Source: JAAYCB01 sp012744395 (GTDB lineage Bacteria > Planctomycetota > Planctomycetia > Pirellulales > Thermoguttaceae). Taken from it: a stretch of DNA of 43,189 bases. The notes below the pieces were generated by a model. It had not been told where the DNA came from, did no database searches, and saw only the letters and a list, made by a program, of their open reading frames with translations. Each line of letters starts with the position of its first letter. The first letter of the stretch is position 1. The position numbers were made by a program, and so were the translations under genes. Below are positions 1 to 8,496 of the stretch, piece after piece. The stretch lies in contig JAQVNJ010000038.1 of the NCBI GenBank assembly GCA_028703175.1, positions 1 through 43,189 of the forward strand. The letters are read 5' to 3'.

Positions 1-1
1 A

Positions 2-892
2 TGGCTGGGGTCGAGTGCGGAAGAGCAGGCTGACATCCGCCGATGCTTCGGCAACAAGGCCAGCGTTTCCATCGCGCCTAACCTTCGAAGCTCTTGTCAC
101 TGCGCTGTCCGAGCATTGGCGAAGCGCAAGCTGCCTGGCAAAGCGACGATCGCCTTTCTGTCAAGGATCAGCCGCAAGAAGAACCTGGACGGCGCGCTGC
201 GGCTGCTGGCGGGAGTGCGGGGACGGGTTGAGCTGCACATCTACGGCCCCAAAGAGGATCCAGCCTATTGGAGCCAGTGCACGCGGATCATCGCGACGCT
301 TCCGAGCAACATCCGCGTCGAGTATCACGGCGCCGTCCTCAATGACAAGGTTCCGGAGACACTCGCCGAACACGACCTTTTCCTGCTGCCGACGCTGGGC
401 GAAAACTTCGGCCACGTGTTCCTCGAGGCCCTTCTAGCCGGGCTTCCGATTATCACCAGCGACGGAACGCCTTGGCGCGGCTTGAGGGCACGGGGCATTG
501 GTTACGACCTGCCGCTTGAGCGGCCAGAGGCGTTTCAAGAGGCGATTCAGCAGTTCGTCGACATGGATGACGCCCAGTATCGGCAGTGGTCGGAGTCCGC
601 GCGGCGGTATGGTCGGCAGGTCGCTACGGATCCGACCGTCGTGGAGGCAAATCGCAACCTGTTCCTGACCGCGCTGGCGCGATCAGCAACCAGACGGCGG
701 CCCCTTGGAGCACTGAGTCTTGCACCGCGCAGCGCGGCTGTGCCTGAAGGCAACTTCGGAGAGGAAAGCCATCGTGGATTACCCATCGCGGCCGTTGAGC
801 TTCAAGGTCAAGAAAATTCTTCGCTACACGCGGATGTACGGACTGCGCAGGACTTGCGTGAAAGTGCAAGGGCAACGCCACATGCGGCGTAG
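2..892 (+). CDS. Glycosyltransferase family 4, 5'-truncated by the window edge
   Basis: This is the C-terminal (donor-binding) half of a GT-B glycosyltransferase, probably adding a sugar to a surface polysaccharide. The frame is open from base 2, so the true start lies outside the window; reading from there gives PNL, then the KKNLDGALRLL and HIYGP stretches typical of GT4 proteins. The nucleotide-sugar-binding E-x7-E motif is visible in ENFGHVFLEAL, followed by GLPIITSDGTPW. After about base 690 the product turns into low-quality, arginine-rich sequence and overlaps the next gene by 119 bases. A one-base shift near 680 would instead end it at a TGA at 714-716, so the tail may be a sequencing or genuine frameshift. 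The Gfo/Idh and bi-domain oxidoreductases downstream suggest nucleotide-sugar or exopolysaccharide synthesis. The family is clear; the acceptor and donor are unknown. Confidence 0.85.
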   Translation, partial: WLGSSAEEQADIRRCFGNKASVSIAPNLRSSCHCAVRALAKRKLPGKATIAFLSRISRKKNLDGALRLLAGVRGRVELHIYGPKEDPAYWSQCTRIIATLPSNIRVEYHGAVLNDKVPETLAEHDLFLLPTLGENFGHVFLEALLAGLPIITSDGTPWRGLRARGIGYDLPLERPEAFQEAIQQFVDMDDAQYRQWSESARRYGRQVATDPTVVEANRNLFLTALARSATRRRPLGALSLAPRSAAVPEGNFGEESHRGLPIAAVELQGQENSSLHADVRTAQDLRESARATPHAA

Positions 893-1906
893 GTTCGCGG
901 AGTTGCCGAAGTCGAGCCGGCCGATCAAGACGTCGCAGGCCGTCGGGCTGATTGGATGCGGCAACTACGCTTTCACCAATATCGCGTATTTCCTCACGCG
1001 CCGCTGCGGCGCGGTGATCGGCGCGTGCATGGACAAGGACATTCACCGCGCGGCGTCGCTCGGCCGGGCATACTCGGTTCCCTTCTACACGGACAGCGCG
1101 GACGAACTGCTGGCAAACGACACGATTCGACTTGTGTTCGTTGCCTCGAATCACGCGTCCCACGCCGATTACGCGGTCCGGGCGCTGGAGCAAGGCAAGG
1201 ATGTCTACGTCGAGAAGCCTCATGTCGTCTCGTGGAAACAATTGGATCGGCTGGTCGACGCCATGGANNNNNNNNNNCGAACAGCCGGATGGGCAAGACA
1301 ATTCGCGAAGCGCTCGATCGGGAGGCCGGAGGCGGCGTCTACAATTGGTTTGTCGCCGGGCATTACCTTACGCCCGACCACTGGTACAACCAGCCCGAAG
1401 AGGGAGGGCGGGTCTTCGGCAACCTTTGCCACTGGACCGATTTTCTTTATGCGACTGTCGGGCCCGACGGCCTCCCGGCGGAGATCGTGCCGGTTCGCGG
1501 CGATTCGAACGACGTCGACATTGTTGTTTCTTACAAGTTCCAGGACCAATCCCTGGGAGTGATTTCGTTTTCTGCCAAGGCCGAGCTTTTCGAGGGCATC
1601 AGCGAGAGGTTTACGGCGCAAAAGGGAGACTGCCTTGTGAGCCTGGACGACTTCTGGCAGTACACGCTGCACGTCGGCGCTAAGCGACAGCGGCATCGCA
1701 CCATCTTCCGCGACCATGGGCACGAAGACAATATCGTGGGTGCATACGAAAACTCCACGAGACGGCTCTCCTATGATCGGTTGGAGAACAAGGCCCGGAT
1801 CGCCAACACGGCCGCACTCTATTTGAAAACCAAGGAGGCCCTCGACAGGAACGAGCGCGTGCTTGTCGGTCCTTACGGGCACGAAAACGGAAAGCCAGGT
1901 CGATGA
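774..1906 (+). CDS. Gfo/Idh/MocA family oxidoreductase, interrupted by assembly gap
   Basis: This is an NAD(P)-dependent sugar oxidoreductase. The Rossmann motif appears as VGLIGCGNYA, followed by the strand LVFVASNHASHADYA and the family's EKP motif (VEKPHVV). The second domain carries GGRVFGNLCHWTDF, with the His used in substrate binding or catalysis. I chose GTG at 774 because GGAGAGG lies about 10 bases upstream; a TTG at 720 is also in frame. The reading frame changes across the ten Ns: the part before is in one frame and the part from NSRMGK onward is in another. The missing bases should encode the usual strand and GFNRP-type motif that precede NSRMGK in relatives. The gene is therefore probably intact in the organism and damaged only by assembly. 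It ends overlapping the next start by ATGA, so the two are probably translationally coupled. Confidence 0.85.
1268..1277. other. Assembly gap of ten Ns
   Basis: Ten Ns join two contigs inside the Gfo/Idh gene. The frame on the right is not the frame on the left given ten bases, so the true gap is not ten bases long. Confidence 0.99.
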
Positions 1907-4080
1907 AGCAAATCCTTCAACACCTCAACACCGGCCGGATGGAGCTGGCCGAAGTCCCCGCGCCGGCCGCCGGCCGCGGGATGGTCCTGATCCAGACCGC
2001 GCGCTCCCTGATCTCCGCCGGCACGGAGCGGATGCTCGTCGAATTCTCCAAGGGCAACCTGCTCCAGAAGGCGCGCTCCCAGCCGGACAAGGTCAAGCAG
2101 GTCCTCGACAAGATCAAGACCGACGGGCTCGCGCCGACCCTCGAAGCCGTCTTCAAAAAACTCGATGAGCCGCTGCCGCTCGGCTACTGCAACGCGGGCC
2201 GGGTGATCGAGGTGGGGCCCGGCGTAACCGAGTTTCAAGTGGGAGACCGCGTGGCCTCCAACGGCCCCCACGCCGAGCTGGTCTGCGTGCCGAAGCATCT
2301 GTGCGCGAAGATTCCCGAGAAAGTCGGCGACGAAGCGGCCGCGTTCACCGTCTTAAGCGCGATCGCGTTGCAGGGCATTCGCCTCGTCAATCCCACATTG
2401 GGCGAGAAGATCGTCGTCTTCGGCGCGGGGTTGATCGGGCTGGTCTCGATCCAACTTCTGCGGGCAAGCGGTTGCCAGGTCCTCGCCGTCGATTTGAGCC
2501 AGCAGCGGCTGGCAATCGCCGAACTCTTCGGCGCCCGAGCGTGCAATGCGGCGGCCGGCGACCCCATGGCCGCGGCGAGGGCCTGGACAAACGGGGTTGG
2601 CGTCGACGCCGTCGTGATCACGGCCAGCGCCAAGACCGACGAGATTGTCCACCAGGCGGCCGAAATGTGCCGCAAGCGGGGCAGGATCGTCCTGGTGGGC
2701 GTGGTGGGCCTCAATCTCCGCCGTGCCGACTTTTACGAGAAGGAGCTGACGTTCCAGGTCTCCTGTAGCTATGGCCCGGGCCGCTACGACGAGAGCTACG
2801 AGCAGAAAGGCCAGGATTACCCGCTTCCGTACGTCCGCTGGACCGAGCAGCGCAACCTCGAAGCCGTCCTCGGCGCGATGGAGTCGGGCCAGCTTGCCGT
2901 CGAGCCCCTGATCACCGATCGGATTCCGCTGGCCAAGGCTGCCGAGGCCTACCAGAAGATACTGACGGACTCGGCGAGCCTCGGCGTAATCCTCGAATAT
3001 CCCGGTACGGTTGCACCTGCCAGAACGGTCGCCATTACGAGCGGCGCCTCCAAGCCGGCCGGCAAGGTCGTCGCCGCGATGATCGGGGCCGGCAATTTTG
3101 CCAAGATGACGATGGGGCCGGCCTTGGCCAAGACGCAGGCCCGGCTGAAGTACGTCGCCGAGCTGGCCGGCGCCGCGGCCGCCCGGCACGTCGCCAGGAA
3201 GTACGGATTCGAAAACGCCACGACCGACGCGGAGGCGGTTTGGAACGACCCGGACCTGAACACGGTGTTTATCGCCACCGGGCATGCCAGCCACGCCGCG
3301 CTGGTGTGCAAAGCGCTCGAATCGGGCAAGCATGCGTTCGTCGAAAAGCCCCTGGCGATGAACGTGGAGGAAGTCTCGCGGATCATCCGGGCAGCCGAGG
3401 CCCACCCCCAGTTGCAGGTGATGGTTGGTTTCAACCGCCGTTTCAGCCCGCACGTTGAAAGGATCAAGCAACTTCTGGCCGGCCGGAGCGAGCCGCTGGC
3501 GATGCATTTTGCCTGCAACGCGGGGATCATTCCGCCGGGCGCGTGGGTCCACGACCCCGAAGCCGGCGGCGGGCGGATCGTCGGCGAGGCGTGCCACTTC
3601 CTCGACCTTCTGGCCTACGTGGCCGGCAGCCCGATCGCCACGGTGGCCGCGGCCCAGATGGGCAAAGGCGTGGCCGTCCAAGAAGACAAGATGAGCATCG
3701 TGCTGGCGTTTGAGGACGGCTCGGTCGGCACGGTCAACTATTTTGGCAACGGGCACAAGGGCTATCCCAAGGAGGCGATCGAGGTCTATTCGGAGGGCCG
3801 AATCCTGCGGCTCGATAATTTCCGGCGGCTCGAGGGCTGGGGCTTTCCCGGGTTTCGCCGCCTGAAAACCCGGCTCGATAAGGGACATCAGGCCGAGTTC
3901 AGCCAGTTTGTCGACCGGATCGCCACGGGCGGTGAGCCGTTGATTCCCCTGGAGCAGCTCGTGAATGCGACGCTGGCAAGCTTCGCGGCCATGACCTCGG
4001 CACGCGAGGAGCGAACCGTCCGGTTGACTGAGGAGTATGCGGCGTTGCTGTCGGGCGGGGCAGAGGACAACCACGAATGA
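1903..4080 (+). CDS. Bi-domain oxidoreductase: MDR-type dehydrogenase fused to Gfo/Idh/MocA
   Basis: This 725-residue protein joins two dehydrogenase folds. Residues 1 to about 360 form a medium-chain alcohol/threonine dehydrogenase-like module: LISAGTERML near the N-terminus, GYCNAGRVIEVGPGV, and the nucleotide-binding VVFGAGLIGLVSIQLL. It lacks the Cys/His zinc ligands of true alcohol dehydrogenases at the start of the catalytic domain. Residues from about 380 form a Gfo/Idh/MocA module with MIGAGNFAK, VEKPLAMN, VGFNRRFSPH and GEACHFLDLL. This architecture is a recognised family that commonly sits in polysaccharide or sugar-modification loci, matching the glycosyltransferase and single-domain Gfo/Idh upstream. 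The start overlaps the previous stop as ATGA, with a weak AGG a few bases before. The substrate is unknown; a ketosugar or uronic acid derivative is my inference. Confidence 0.9.
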   Translation: MKQILQHLNTGRMELAEVPAPAAGRGMVLIQTARSLISAGTERMLVEFSKGNLLQKARSQPDKVKQVLDKIKTDGLAPTLEAVFKKLDEPLPLGYCNAGRVIEVGPGVTEFQVGDRVASNGPHAELVCVPKHLCAKIPEKVGDEAAAFTVLSAIALQGIRLVNPTLGEKIVVFGAGLIGLVSIQLLRASGCQVLAVDLSQQRLAIAELFGARACNAAAGDPMAAARAWTNGVGVDAVVITASAKTDEIVHQAAEMCRKRGRIVLVGVVGLNLRRADFYEKELTFQVSCSYGPGRYDESYEQKGQDYPLPYVRWTEQRNLEAVLGAMESGQLAVEPLITDRIPLAKAAEAYQKILTDSASLGVILEYPGTVAPARTVAITSGASKPAGKVVAAMIGAGNFAKMTMGPALAKTQARLKYVAELAGAAAARHVARKYGFENATTDAEAVWNDPDLNTVFIATGHASHAALVCKALESGKHAFVEKPLAMNVEEVSRIIRAAEAHPQLQVMVGFNRRFSPHVERIKQLLAGRSEPLAMHFACNAGIIPPGAWVHDPEAGGGRIVGEACHFLDLLAYVAGSPIATVAAAQMGKGVAVQEDKMSIVLAFEDGSVGTVNYFGNGHKGYPKEAIEVYSEGRILRLDNFRRLEGWGFPGFRRLKTRLDKGHQAEFSQFVDRIATGGEPLIPLEQLVNATLASFAAMTSAREERTVRLTEEYAALLSGGAEDNHE

Positions 4081-4103
4081 CGCGAATGAAGAGTCAAGAG
4101 TGA
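4072..4103 (+). repeat. Short tandem words: 9-mer pair then 7-mer pair
   Basis: The stop of the bi-domain gene lies in CACGAATGA followed directly by CGCGAATGA (4072-4089). At 4090-4103 this is followed by AGAGTCA and AGAGTGA, two copies of a heptamer with one mismatch. A similar heptamer tract follows the GH95 gene at 32408. Confidence 0.6.
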
Positions 4104-4157
4104 AGAATTGGCGGAACGCATGGGGCAGAGTCCGGGGCAACCTTGGATTGCATTCTG

Positions 4158-4185
4158 TTGCATTATCGCAAGGCGATGATATAGT
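4158..4185 (+). promoter_or_regulatory. Candidate sigma-70-type promoter of the HTH gene, possibly leaderless
   Basis: TTGCAT (4158-4163) and TATAGT (4180-4185) are separated by 16 bases. Initiation six or seven bases downstream of the -10 box would fall on or next to the ATG at 4192, giving a leaderless transcript. No Shine-Dalgarno sequence is available to the ATG, which fits. Confidence 0.5.
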
Positions 4186-4191
4186 ACGTCC

Positions 4192-4524
4192 ATGGCTGAG
4201 AAGAAAATTACGGGGCGCGTCACCTCAAGCGGGCGCAGAAGTCCTGCGGACGTCAAACGACTGAGTCAAATCCGCGAAAAGGTGCGGGAAGAGTTTCCGC
4301 CGCGCGATCCGCCGCGTCTGCGGCCGGCCACGGAGGGCATCGCGGCGCGGATTCGCGCCGCCCGGGTGAAGCAAGGGCTCACCTGGTATGCCGTGGCAAA
4401 ACGGGCCGGCATTCGCAATCCGAGCACGGCTGGTGACCTCGAATACGGGCGCGACACCAAGCTTTCCAGCCTACAGGCCGTCGCGGAGGCACTCGGATTG
4501 CGGCTCGAATTGGTCGAAGCCTAG
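4192..4524 (+). CDS. Small helix-turn-helix (XRE/Cro-like) protein
   Basis: This 110-residue protein has a basic, Pro/Arg-rich N-terminus (to about residue 45), then an XRE-type helix-turn-helix domain. The domain includes ARIRAARVKQGLTWYAVAKR, AGIRNPSTAGDLEYG and KLSSLQAVAEALGLRLEL, where the second and third helices would bind DNA. Such proteins are often antitoxins of HigB/RelE-type pairs or small autoregulators. Neither flank holds a toxin: upstream is the end of the bi-domain gene and downstream a fatty-acid synthase-type enzyme. It is therefore either a solitary antitoxin or a stand-alone regulator. The ATG at 4192 sits about six bases after a good -10 box, so the message may be leaderless. 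The HTH assignment is confident; the target is unknown. Confidence 0.8.
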   Translation: MAEKKITGRVTSSGRRSPADVKRLSQIREKVREEFPPRDPPRLRPATEGIAARIRAARVKQGLTWYAVAKRAGIRNPSTAGDLEYGRDTKLSSLQAVAEALGLRLELVEA

Positions 4525-4732
4525 GCCCCGGGGGCTGGCCCCTTTGCGGCCGCGTGCGAACGGAGTGCTGGAGGCGTCGTGCTTGTCTTTCCCAACGGGG
4601 ATTGCCCGAAACCCGCCCGTTGCAGTATCCTTACCGGTTTGACCTGTCTGCCGGCGGCGGAGGCCGGTCCCTGGCGACCGGCGACCGTGCGGAAGCTGCG
4701 GGAGAGGCCAGCGACACGACGGAGCCTGCGAA

Positions 4733-5770
4733 GTGCCATACGCTCAGATTGCGGCGATCGAATTCCATCTGCCCGACCAGGTGCTTGCCAACGACGAACT
4801 CGCCGACATCTACAGCGGCTGGACGGCCGAGGCGATCGAACAGAAGCTGGGAGTGCGGACGCGGCGGATCGCTGCCGAAGGCGAGACGTCGGGCGATCTG
4901 GCCGTGCGGGCGGCCGAAAAGCTCTTCCGCCGCATCGACGGCCTGCGAGACCAGGTCGATTTCCTCATCTTCTGCACCCAGGAGCCGGACCACTTCCTGC
5001 CCACCACGGCCTGCTTGATGCAGCACCGGCTGGGTCTGCCCAACTCCTGCGGCGCCTTCGATTTCAACCTCGGCTGTTCGGGTTTCATCTACGGGCTCTC
5101 GCTGGCTCGCGGACTGATCGAGACGGGCGAAGCCCGCAACGTGCTCCTGCTGACCGGCAGCACCTACAGCAAATTTATCAATCCCAAGGACCGCGTGAGC
5201 CGGCCGCTGTTCGGCGACGGAGCCGCCGCCACGCTCGTGCGATCCGTCGATCAGCCAAGCGGCGGCGGGCCATGGATCGGACCATTCGTGTTTGGAACGG
5301 ATGGTTCCGGAGGCGACCTGCTGATGGTGCCCGCCGGCGGCTTGCGGATGCCGGCGACCGCCGAGACGGCAATCGAACAGACCGACAGCAAGGGCGGGGT
5401 CCGGTCGAAGAACCAGCTCTACATGCACGGGCCCGGCGTCTTCTCGTTCAGCGTCGACCGCGTGCCCCCGCTGGTGCAGGAGCTGCTCGACAAGGCGGGC
5501 CTGAAGCGCGACGACGTCGACCTGTACGTGTTCCACCAGGCCAATAAGTTCATGCTCGAACGCCTCCGGAAGCAATGCGGCCTGAACGCCGACCGGTTCA
5601 TGATCGACATGCTCGATCGGGGCAACACCGTCTCGAGCACGATTCCGATCGCACTGGTCGACGCCCAGACGAGCGGCCGGCTGAATCACAATGCACGGGT
5701 AATGCTTGTCGGCTTCGGCGTCGGTCTGTCGTGGGCGGCGACGCTGGCCGTTCTGCCCGACGGCGTCTAG
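4733..5770 (+). CDS. 3-oxoacyl-ACP synthase III (KAS III) family protein
   Basis: This 345-residue thiolase-fold enzyme is predicted to condense an acyl-CoA with a malonyl-ACP-type extender. The FabH triad is complete: Cys115 in NLGCSGFIYG, His268 in FHQANKFML and Asn298 in DRGNTVSSTIP. A glycine-rich GDGAAATLV stretch and the C-terminal VGFGVGLSWAATL match the family. The start is GTG at 4733 with GGAG eight bases upstream. The match resembles the KAS III-like subgroup used in secondary or specialised acyl assembly at least as much as housekeeping FabH; no acyl carrier protein, malonyl transferase or reductase lies next to it. A separate KAS II-like gene lies 2.7 kb downstream. The family is certain; the role in bulk fatty-acid initiation is uncertain. 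Confidence 0.9.
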   Translation: MPYAQIAAIEFHLPDQVLANDELADIYSGWTAEAIEQKLGVRTRRIAAEGETSGDLAVRAAEKLFRRIDGLRDQVDFLIFCTQEPDHFLPTTACLMQHRLGLPNSCGAFDFNLGCSGFIYGLSLARGLIETGEARNVLLLTGSTYSKFINPKDRVSRPLFGDGAAATLVRSVDQPSGGGPWIGPFVFGTDGSGGDLLMVPAGGLRMPATAETAIEQTDSKGGVRSKNQLYMHGPGVFSFSVDRVPPLVQELLDKAGLKRDDVDLYVFHQANKFMLERLRKQCGLNADRFMIDMLDRGNTVSSTIPIALVDAQTSGRLNHNARVMLVGFGVGLSWAATLAVLPDGV

Positions 5771-5938
5771 AGGCGGTCAATCGGCCGCTTCGCCAGGCTC
5801 AGCCTGCCCCCGCCATCAGCGCTGGTTGCAGGGCTGACAGGCGAGAGGTGGCAGCCTTGTTCCCGGTTTCTGGGTTCCTGCGTGGGAACGAGGGGGAAGT
5901 GCCGCCTGGCGGTGGCGACAAGCCAGCGTTCCCAAGCC

Positions 5939-5956
5939 GGAGCTTGGCAGCGAGGG
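5939..5956 (+). repeat. 18-base word, inverted partner of 8214-8231
   Basis: GGAGCTTGGCAGCGAGGG occurs here on the plus strand, and exactly on the minus strand at 8214-8231. The two copies flank the pyrG-DUF1844 operon. Confidence 0.8.
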
Positions 5957-6076
5957 GGAAGGGGGAGTGGGGCACGGAGGCGCGATGGACCGGAAGGTCC
6001 GCACACGGCGACTGTCCCGCCGGAGAGGCCGAACGCCCCCTCGTATTGGGTGCATGCCTCCCTGCCATGGCGGCCC

Positions 6077-6106
6077 TTCATCCAACCGGGGATTGGCGGA
6101 TAGAAT
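6077..6106 (+). promoter_or_regulatory. Candidate pyrG promoter
   Basis: TAGAAT at 6101-6106 is a good -10 box; the -35 candidate TTCATC (6077-6082) is weak and spaced by 18 bases. Transcription would start near 6113, leaving a leader of about 43 bases. Confidence 0.35.
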
Positions 6107-6155
6107 ACTGAATTCTCGTTCCCGCTCGCGGTTCCGCATCCAGGAAGTCGTTTCC

Positions 6156-7796
6156 ATGACCAAACACATTTTCGTGACCGGCGGGGTGGTCAGCTCCCTC
6201 GGAAAAGGGCTGACCAGCGCTTCGATCGGGATGCTCCTGGAGCGCCGCGGGCTCGCCGTGCGGATGCAGAAGCTCGACCCTTACATCAACGTCGACCCGG
6301 GCACGATGAGCCCCTACCAGCACGGCGAGGTCTACGTGCTCGACGACGGCAGCGAGACGGACCTCGACCTGGGACACTACGAGCGGTTCACGAGCAGCCC
6401 CTTGAGCCGCGACAGCAACTACACGACCGGCCAGATCTACCAGTCGGTGATCAACAAGGAGCGGAAGGGCGTCTATCTGGGCCAGACGGTTCAGGTCATC
6501 CCCCATATCACCGACGAGATCAAAGCCTGCATCAGCAAGCTGGCCGGCGCGGAGGTCGACGTGGTGATCACCGAGATCGGCGGCACGGTCGGCGATATCG
6601 AGAGCCAGCCGTTTCTGGAGGCAATCCGCCAGTTCTCCCGCGACGTGGGCGCGGAGAACTGCCTTTATATTCACCTGACGTTGATCCCCTACCTCAAGGC
6701 GGCCGACGAGCTGAAGACCAAGCCCACGCAGCACTCGGTGGGCCAGCTTCGCCAGATCGGCATCCAGCCGGACATCCTCATCTGCCGAACGGAACGCTCC
6801 CTCGGCAAGGATGAGTGCGCCAAGATCGCCCTGTTCTGCAACGTGCCGGTTGAAGCGGTGATCGAAGAGAAGGACAAGGATTTCTCGATCTACGAGGTGC
6901 CCCTGAGCCTTGTCGACCATGGGCTCGACGCGCTGATCGTCAAGCGGCTCGGCCTGAAGACCGGCGAGCCCGACCTCAGCGCATGGCGCGACCTCGTCCA
7001 CCGTCTGCGCAACCCGGAGCACGAGATCAGCATCGCCGTTGTGGGCAAATACGCCGAGCACCGCGACGCCTACAAGTCGATCTATGAAGCGCTCGACCAT
7101 GCGGGCATCTCCAACAGGGCCCAGGTCCGCGTGCAGCGGATCCACAGCCAGGCCGTCCAGCGCGAAGGCGCCGATCGGCTGCTCGCCGGAGTCGACGGGA
7201 TTCTCGTGCCGGGCGGCTTCGGCGAGCGGGGAATCGAGGGCAAGGTCGACGCGATCCGATTCGCCCGCCAGCGCGGCCTCCCCTTCCTGGGGATTTGCCT
7301 GGGAATGCAGTGCGCGGTGGTTGAGTTCGCGCGGAACGTTCTCCGCCTCGAGGGCGCCAACTCGACCGAGTTCAACAAGGACACCCCCCACCCCGTGATC
7401 TGCCTGCTCAACGAGCAGAGAGCGATTACCGACAAGGGGGGCACGATGCGCTTAGGCGCCCAGACGACGCGGCTCGACGCGGCGAGCAGGTCCATGGCGT
7501 GTTACGGGGCGGATTCGATCCGGGAGCGGCACCGGCACCGCTACGAGTTCAACAATTTCTATCGCGAACAATTCGCCGCCCAGGGGATGAACGTCACCGG
7601 AACAAGCCCCGACGGCGGCCTGGTCGAGATCATCGAAATCCCCGACCATCCCTGGTTTGTCGCCGTCCAGTTCCACCCGGAGTTCAAGTCGCAGCCCACC
7701 CGATCCCATCCCCTGTTCCACGGATTCATCGGCGCGGCGGTCAGGCGGCATTCCCAACGGCCTGAACGGATAGCTCAAGCGGAGGAGACAACATGA
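6156..7796 (+). CDS. pyrG: CTP synthase
   Basis: This enzyme converts UTP to CTP using ATP and glutamine, the last step of pyrimidine nucleotide synthesis, in the cytoplasm. The 546-residue length equals the usual family size. The N-terminal synthetase domain opens with TKHIFVTGGVVSSLGKGL and contains KLDPYINVDPGTMSPYQHGE and TEIGGTVGDIES. The C-terminal class-I glutamine amidotransferase domain has the nucleophile near residue 381 in GICLGMQ and the His/Glu pair in VQFHPEF. The ATG at 6156 is supported by AGGAAG eight bases upstream and by family alignment; the frame is open further upstream but without conserved sequence. The stop overlaps the start of the DUF1844 gene (ATGA), indicating an operon. 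Confidence 0.98.
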   Translation: MTKHIFVTGGVVSSLGKGLTSASIGMLLERRGLAVRMQKLDPYINVDPGTMSPYQHGEVYVLDDGSETDLDLGHYERFTSSPLSRDSNYTTGQIYQSVINKERKGVYLGQTVQVIPHITDEIKACISKLAGAEVDVVITEIGGTVGDIESQPFLEAIRQFSRDVGAENCLYIHLTLIPYLKAADELKTKPTQHSVGQLRQIGIQPDILICRTERSLGKDECAKIALFCNVPVEAVIEEKDKDFSIYEVPLSLVDHGLDALIVKRLGLKTGEPDLSAWRDLVHRLRNPEHEISIAVVGKYAEHRDAYKSIYEALDHAGISNRAQVRVQRIHSQAVQREGADRLLAGVDGILVPGGFGERGIEGKVDAIRFARQRGLPFLGICLGMQCAVVEFARNVLRLEGANSTEFNKDTPHPVICLLNEQRAITDKGGTMRLGAQTTRLDAASRSMACYGADSIRERHRHRYEFNNFYREQFAAQGMNVTGTSPDGGLVEIIEIPDHPWFVAVQFHPEFKSQPTRSHPLFHGFIGAAVRRHSQRPERIAQAEETT

Positions 7797-8203
7797 GCAA
7801 TTCACCCGAAGAGAAGAAGATCATTGTCGACGAGGATTGGAAGTCGCAAGTCGAGGCCGAGAAGGAGGCGGCGCTGAAAGCCCAGAAGTCCGGACAAGCA
7901 CAATCGTCCGAGGAAGCGGCCGCGCCCGCGGAAGTACCCCTTCCGCCCGCCTCGCTCGAAGTCCTCATTGCGTCGCTTGCGGCCCGGGCGATGGTCGCCC
8001 TGGGGCTGCTCCCAAGCCCCGTGGCCAACAGGCTCGAGCGGCTGCCCAACCAGGCGAAGCACCTGATCGACATGCTCGCAATGCTGGAGGAGAAGACGAA
8101 CGGCAACCGCACCGAGCAGGAGTCCGCGGCGCTCGAAGACACCCTTCACAGGCTCCGCATGGCCTACGTCACGATGGGGCAATCCCCCGCCCCGCCGGAA
8201 TAA
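7793..8203 (+). CDS. DUF1844 domain-containing protein
   Basis: This 136-residue protein of unknown function matches the DUF1844 family. It opens with KKIIVDEDWKSQVEAEKE, then an Ala/Pro-rich linker to about residue 50, then the conserved ASLEVLIASLAARAMVALG and HLIDMLAMLEEKTNGN segments, ending in LRMAYVTMG. The helical domain has no catalytic-looking residues and no membrane segment or signal peptide. It overlaps pyrG by four bases, with GGAGGAG a few bases upstream of its ATG, so translation is probably coupled. Members of this family are widespread in planctomycetes and other PVC bacteria. The coupling to CTP synthase suggests, without proving, a link to pyrimidine or lipid metabolism. 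Confidence 0.9.
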   Translation: MSNSPEEKKIIVDEDWKSQVEAEKEAALKAQKSGQAQSSEEAAAPAEVPLPPASLEVLIASLAARAMVALGLLPSPVANRLERLPNQAKHLIDMLAMLEEKTNGNRTEQESAALEDTLHRLRMAYVTMGQSPAPPE

Positions 8204-8213
8204 GCTTGCGCCG

Positions 8214-8231
8214 CCCTCGCTGCCAAGCTCC
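8214..8231 (-). repeat. 18-base word, inverted partner of 5939-5956
   Basis: This is the exact reverse complement of the word at 5939-5956 and starts about ten bases after the DUF1844 stop. The rest of the 293-base interval to the next gene shows only a promoter candidate. Confidence 0.8.
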
Positions 8232-8392
8232 AGCGGATCATCTCGCTGCCAGGCGCCCGTTTTGGGCACGAGGGTCCGTTGGCGCCGAACCAGAGCTTGC
8301 CCAACTTCACTCGCCAGCCAGCAGCCTCCGATCGCGGCAGATCTCGGGGGTCCACGCCTGCCGCCGACGCTGGGGTTCTTCTCCATTTTCTC

Positions 8393-8421
8393 TGGACTTG
8401 CCTGCGGTAGACTGGTAGAGT
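8393..8421 (+). promoter_or_regulatory. Candidate promoter of the KAS II-like gene
   Basis: TGGACT (8393-8398) and TAGAGT (8416-8421), spaced by 17 bases, match four of six consensus positions each. The start codon is 76 bases downstream. Confidence 0.3.
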
Positions 8422-8496
8422 CCGGCCTTACCCGGCCCGCCACGAATGTTTTCGCCGCGGCGCCCTTGGGTGTAGACATCCTTCCGGCACTCTTTC

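Larger units (their letters stand above)
5771..6155. other. Intergenic region upstream of pyrG
   Basis: No convincing gene is present. The stretch has several GTTCCC/GGGAACGAGG-type words in both orientations (around 5861-5895 and 5928-5956), including the 18-base word at 5939-5956 that recurs inverted downstream of the operon. A candidate pyrG promoter lies at 6077-6106. Confidence 0.6.
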
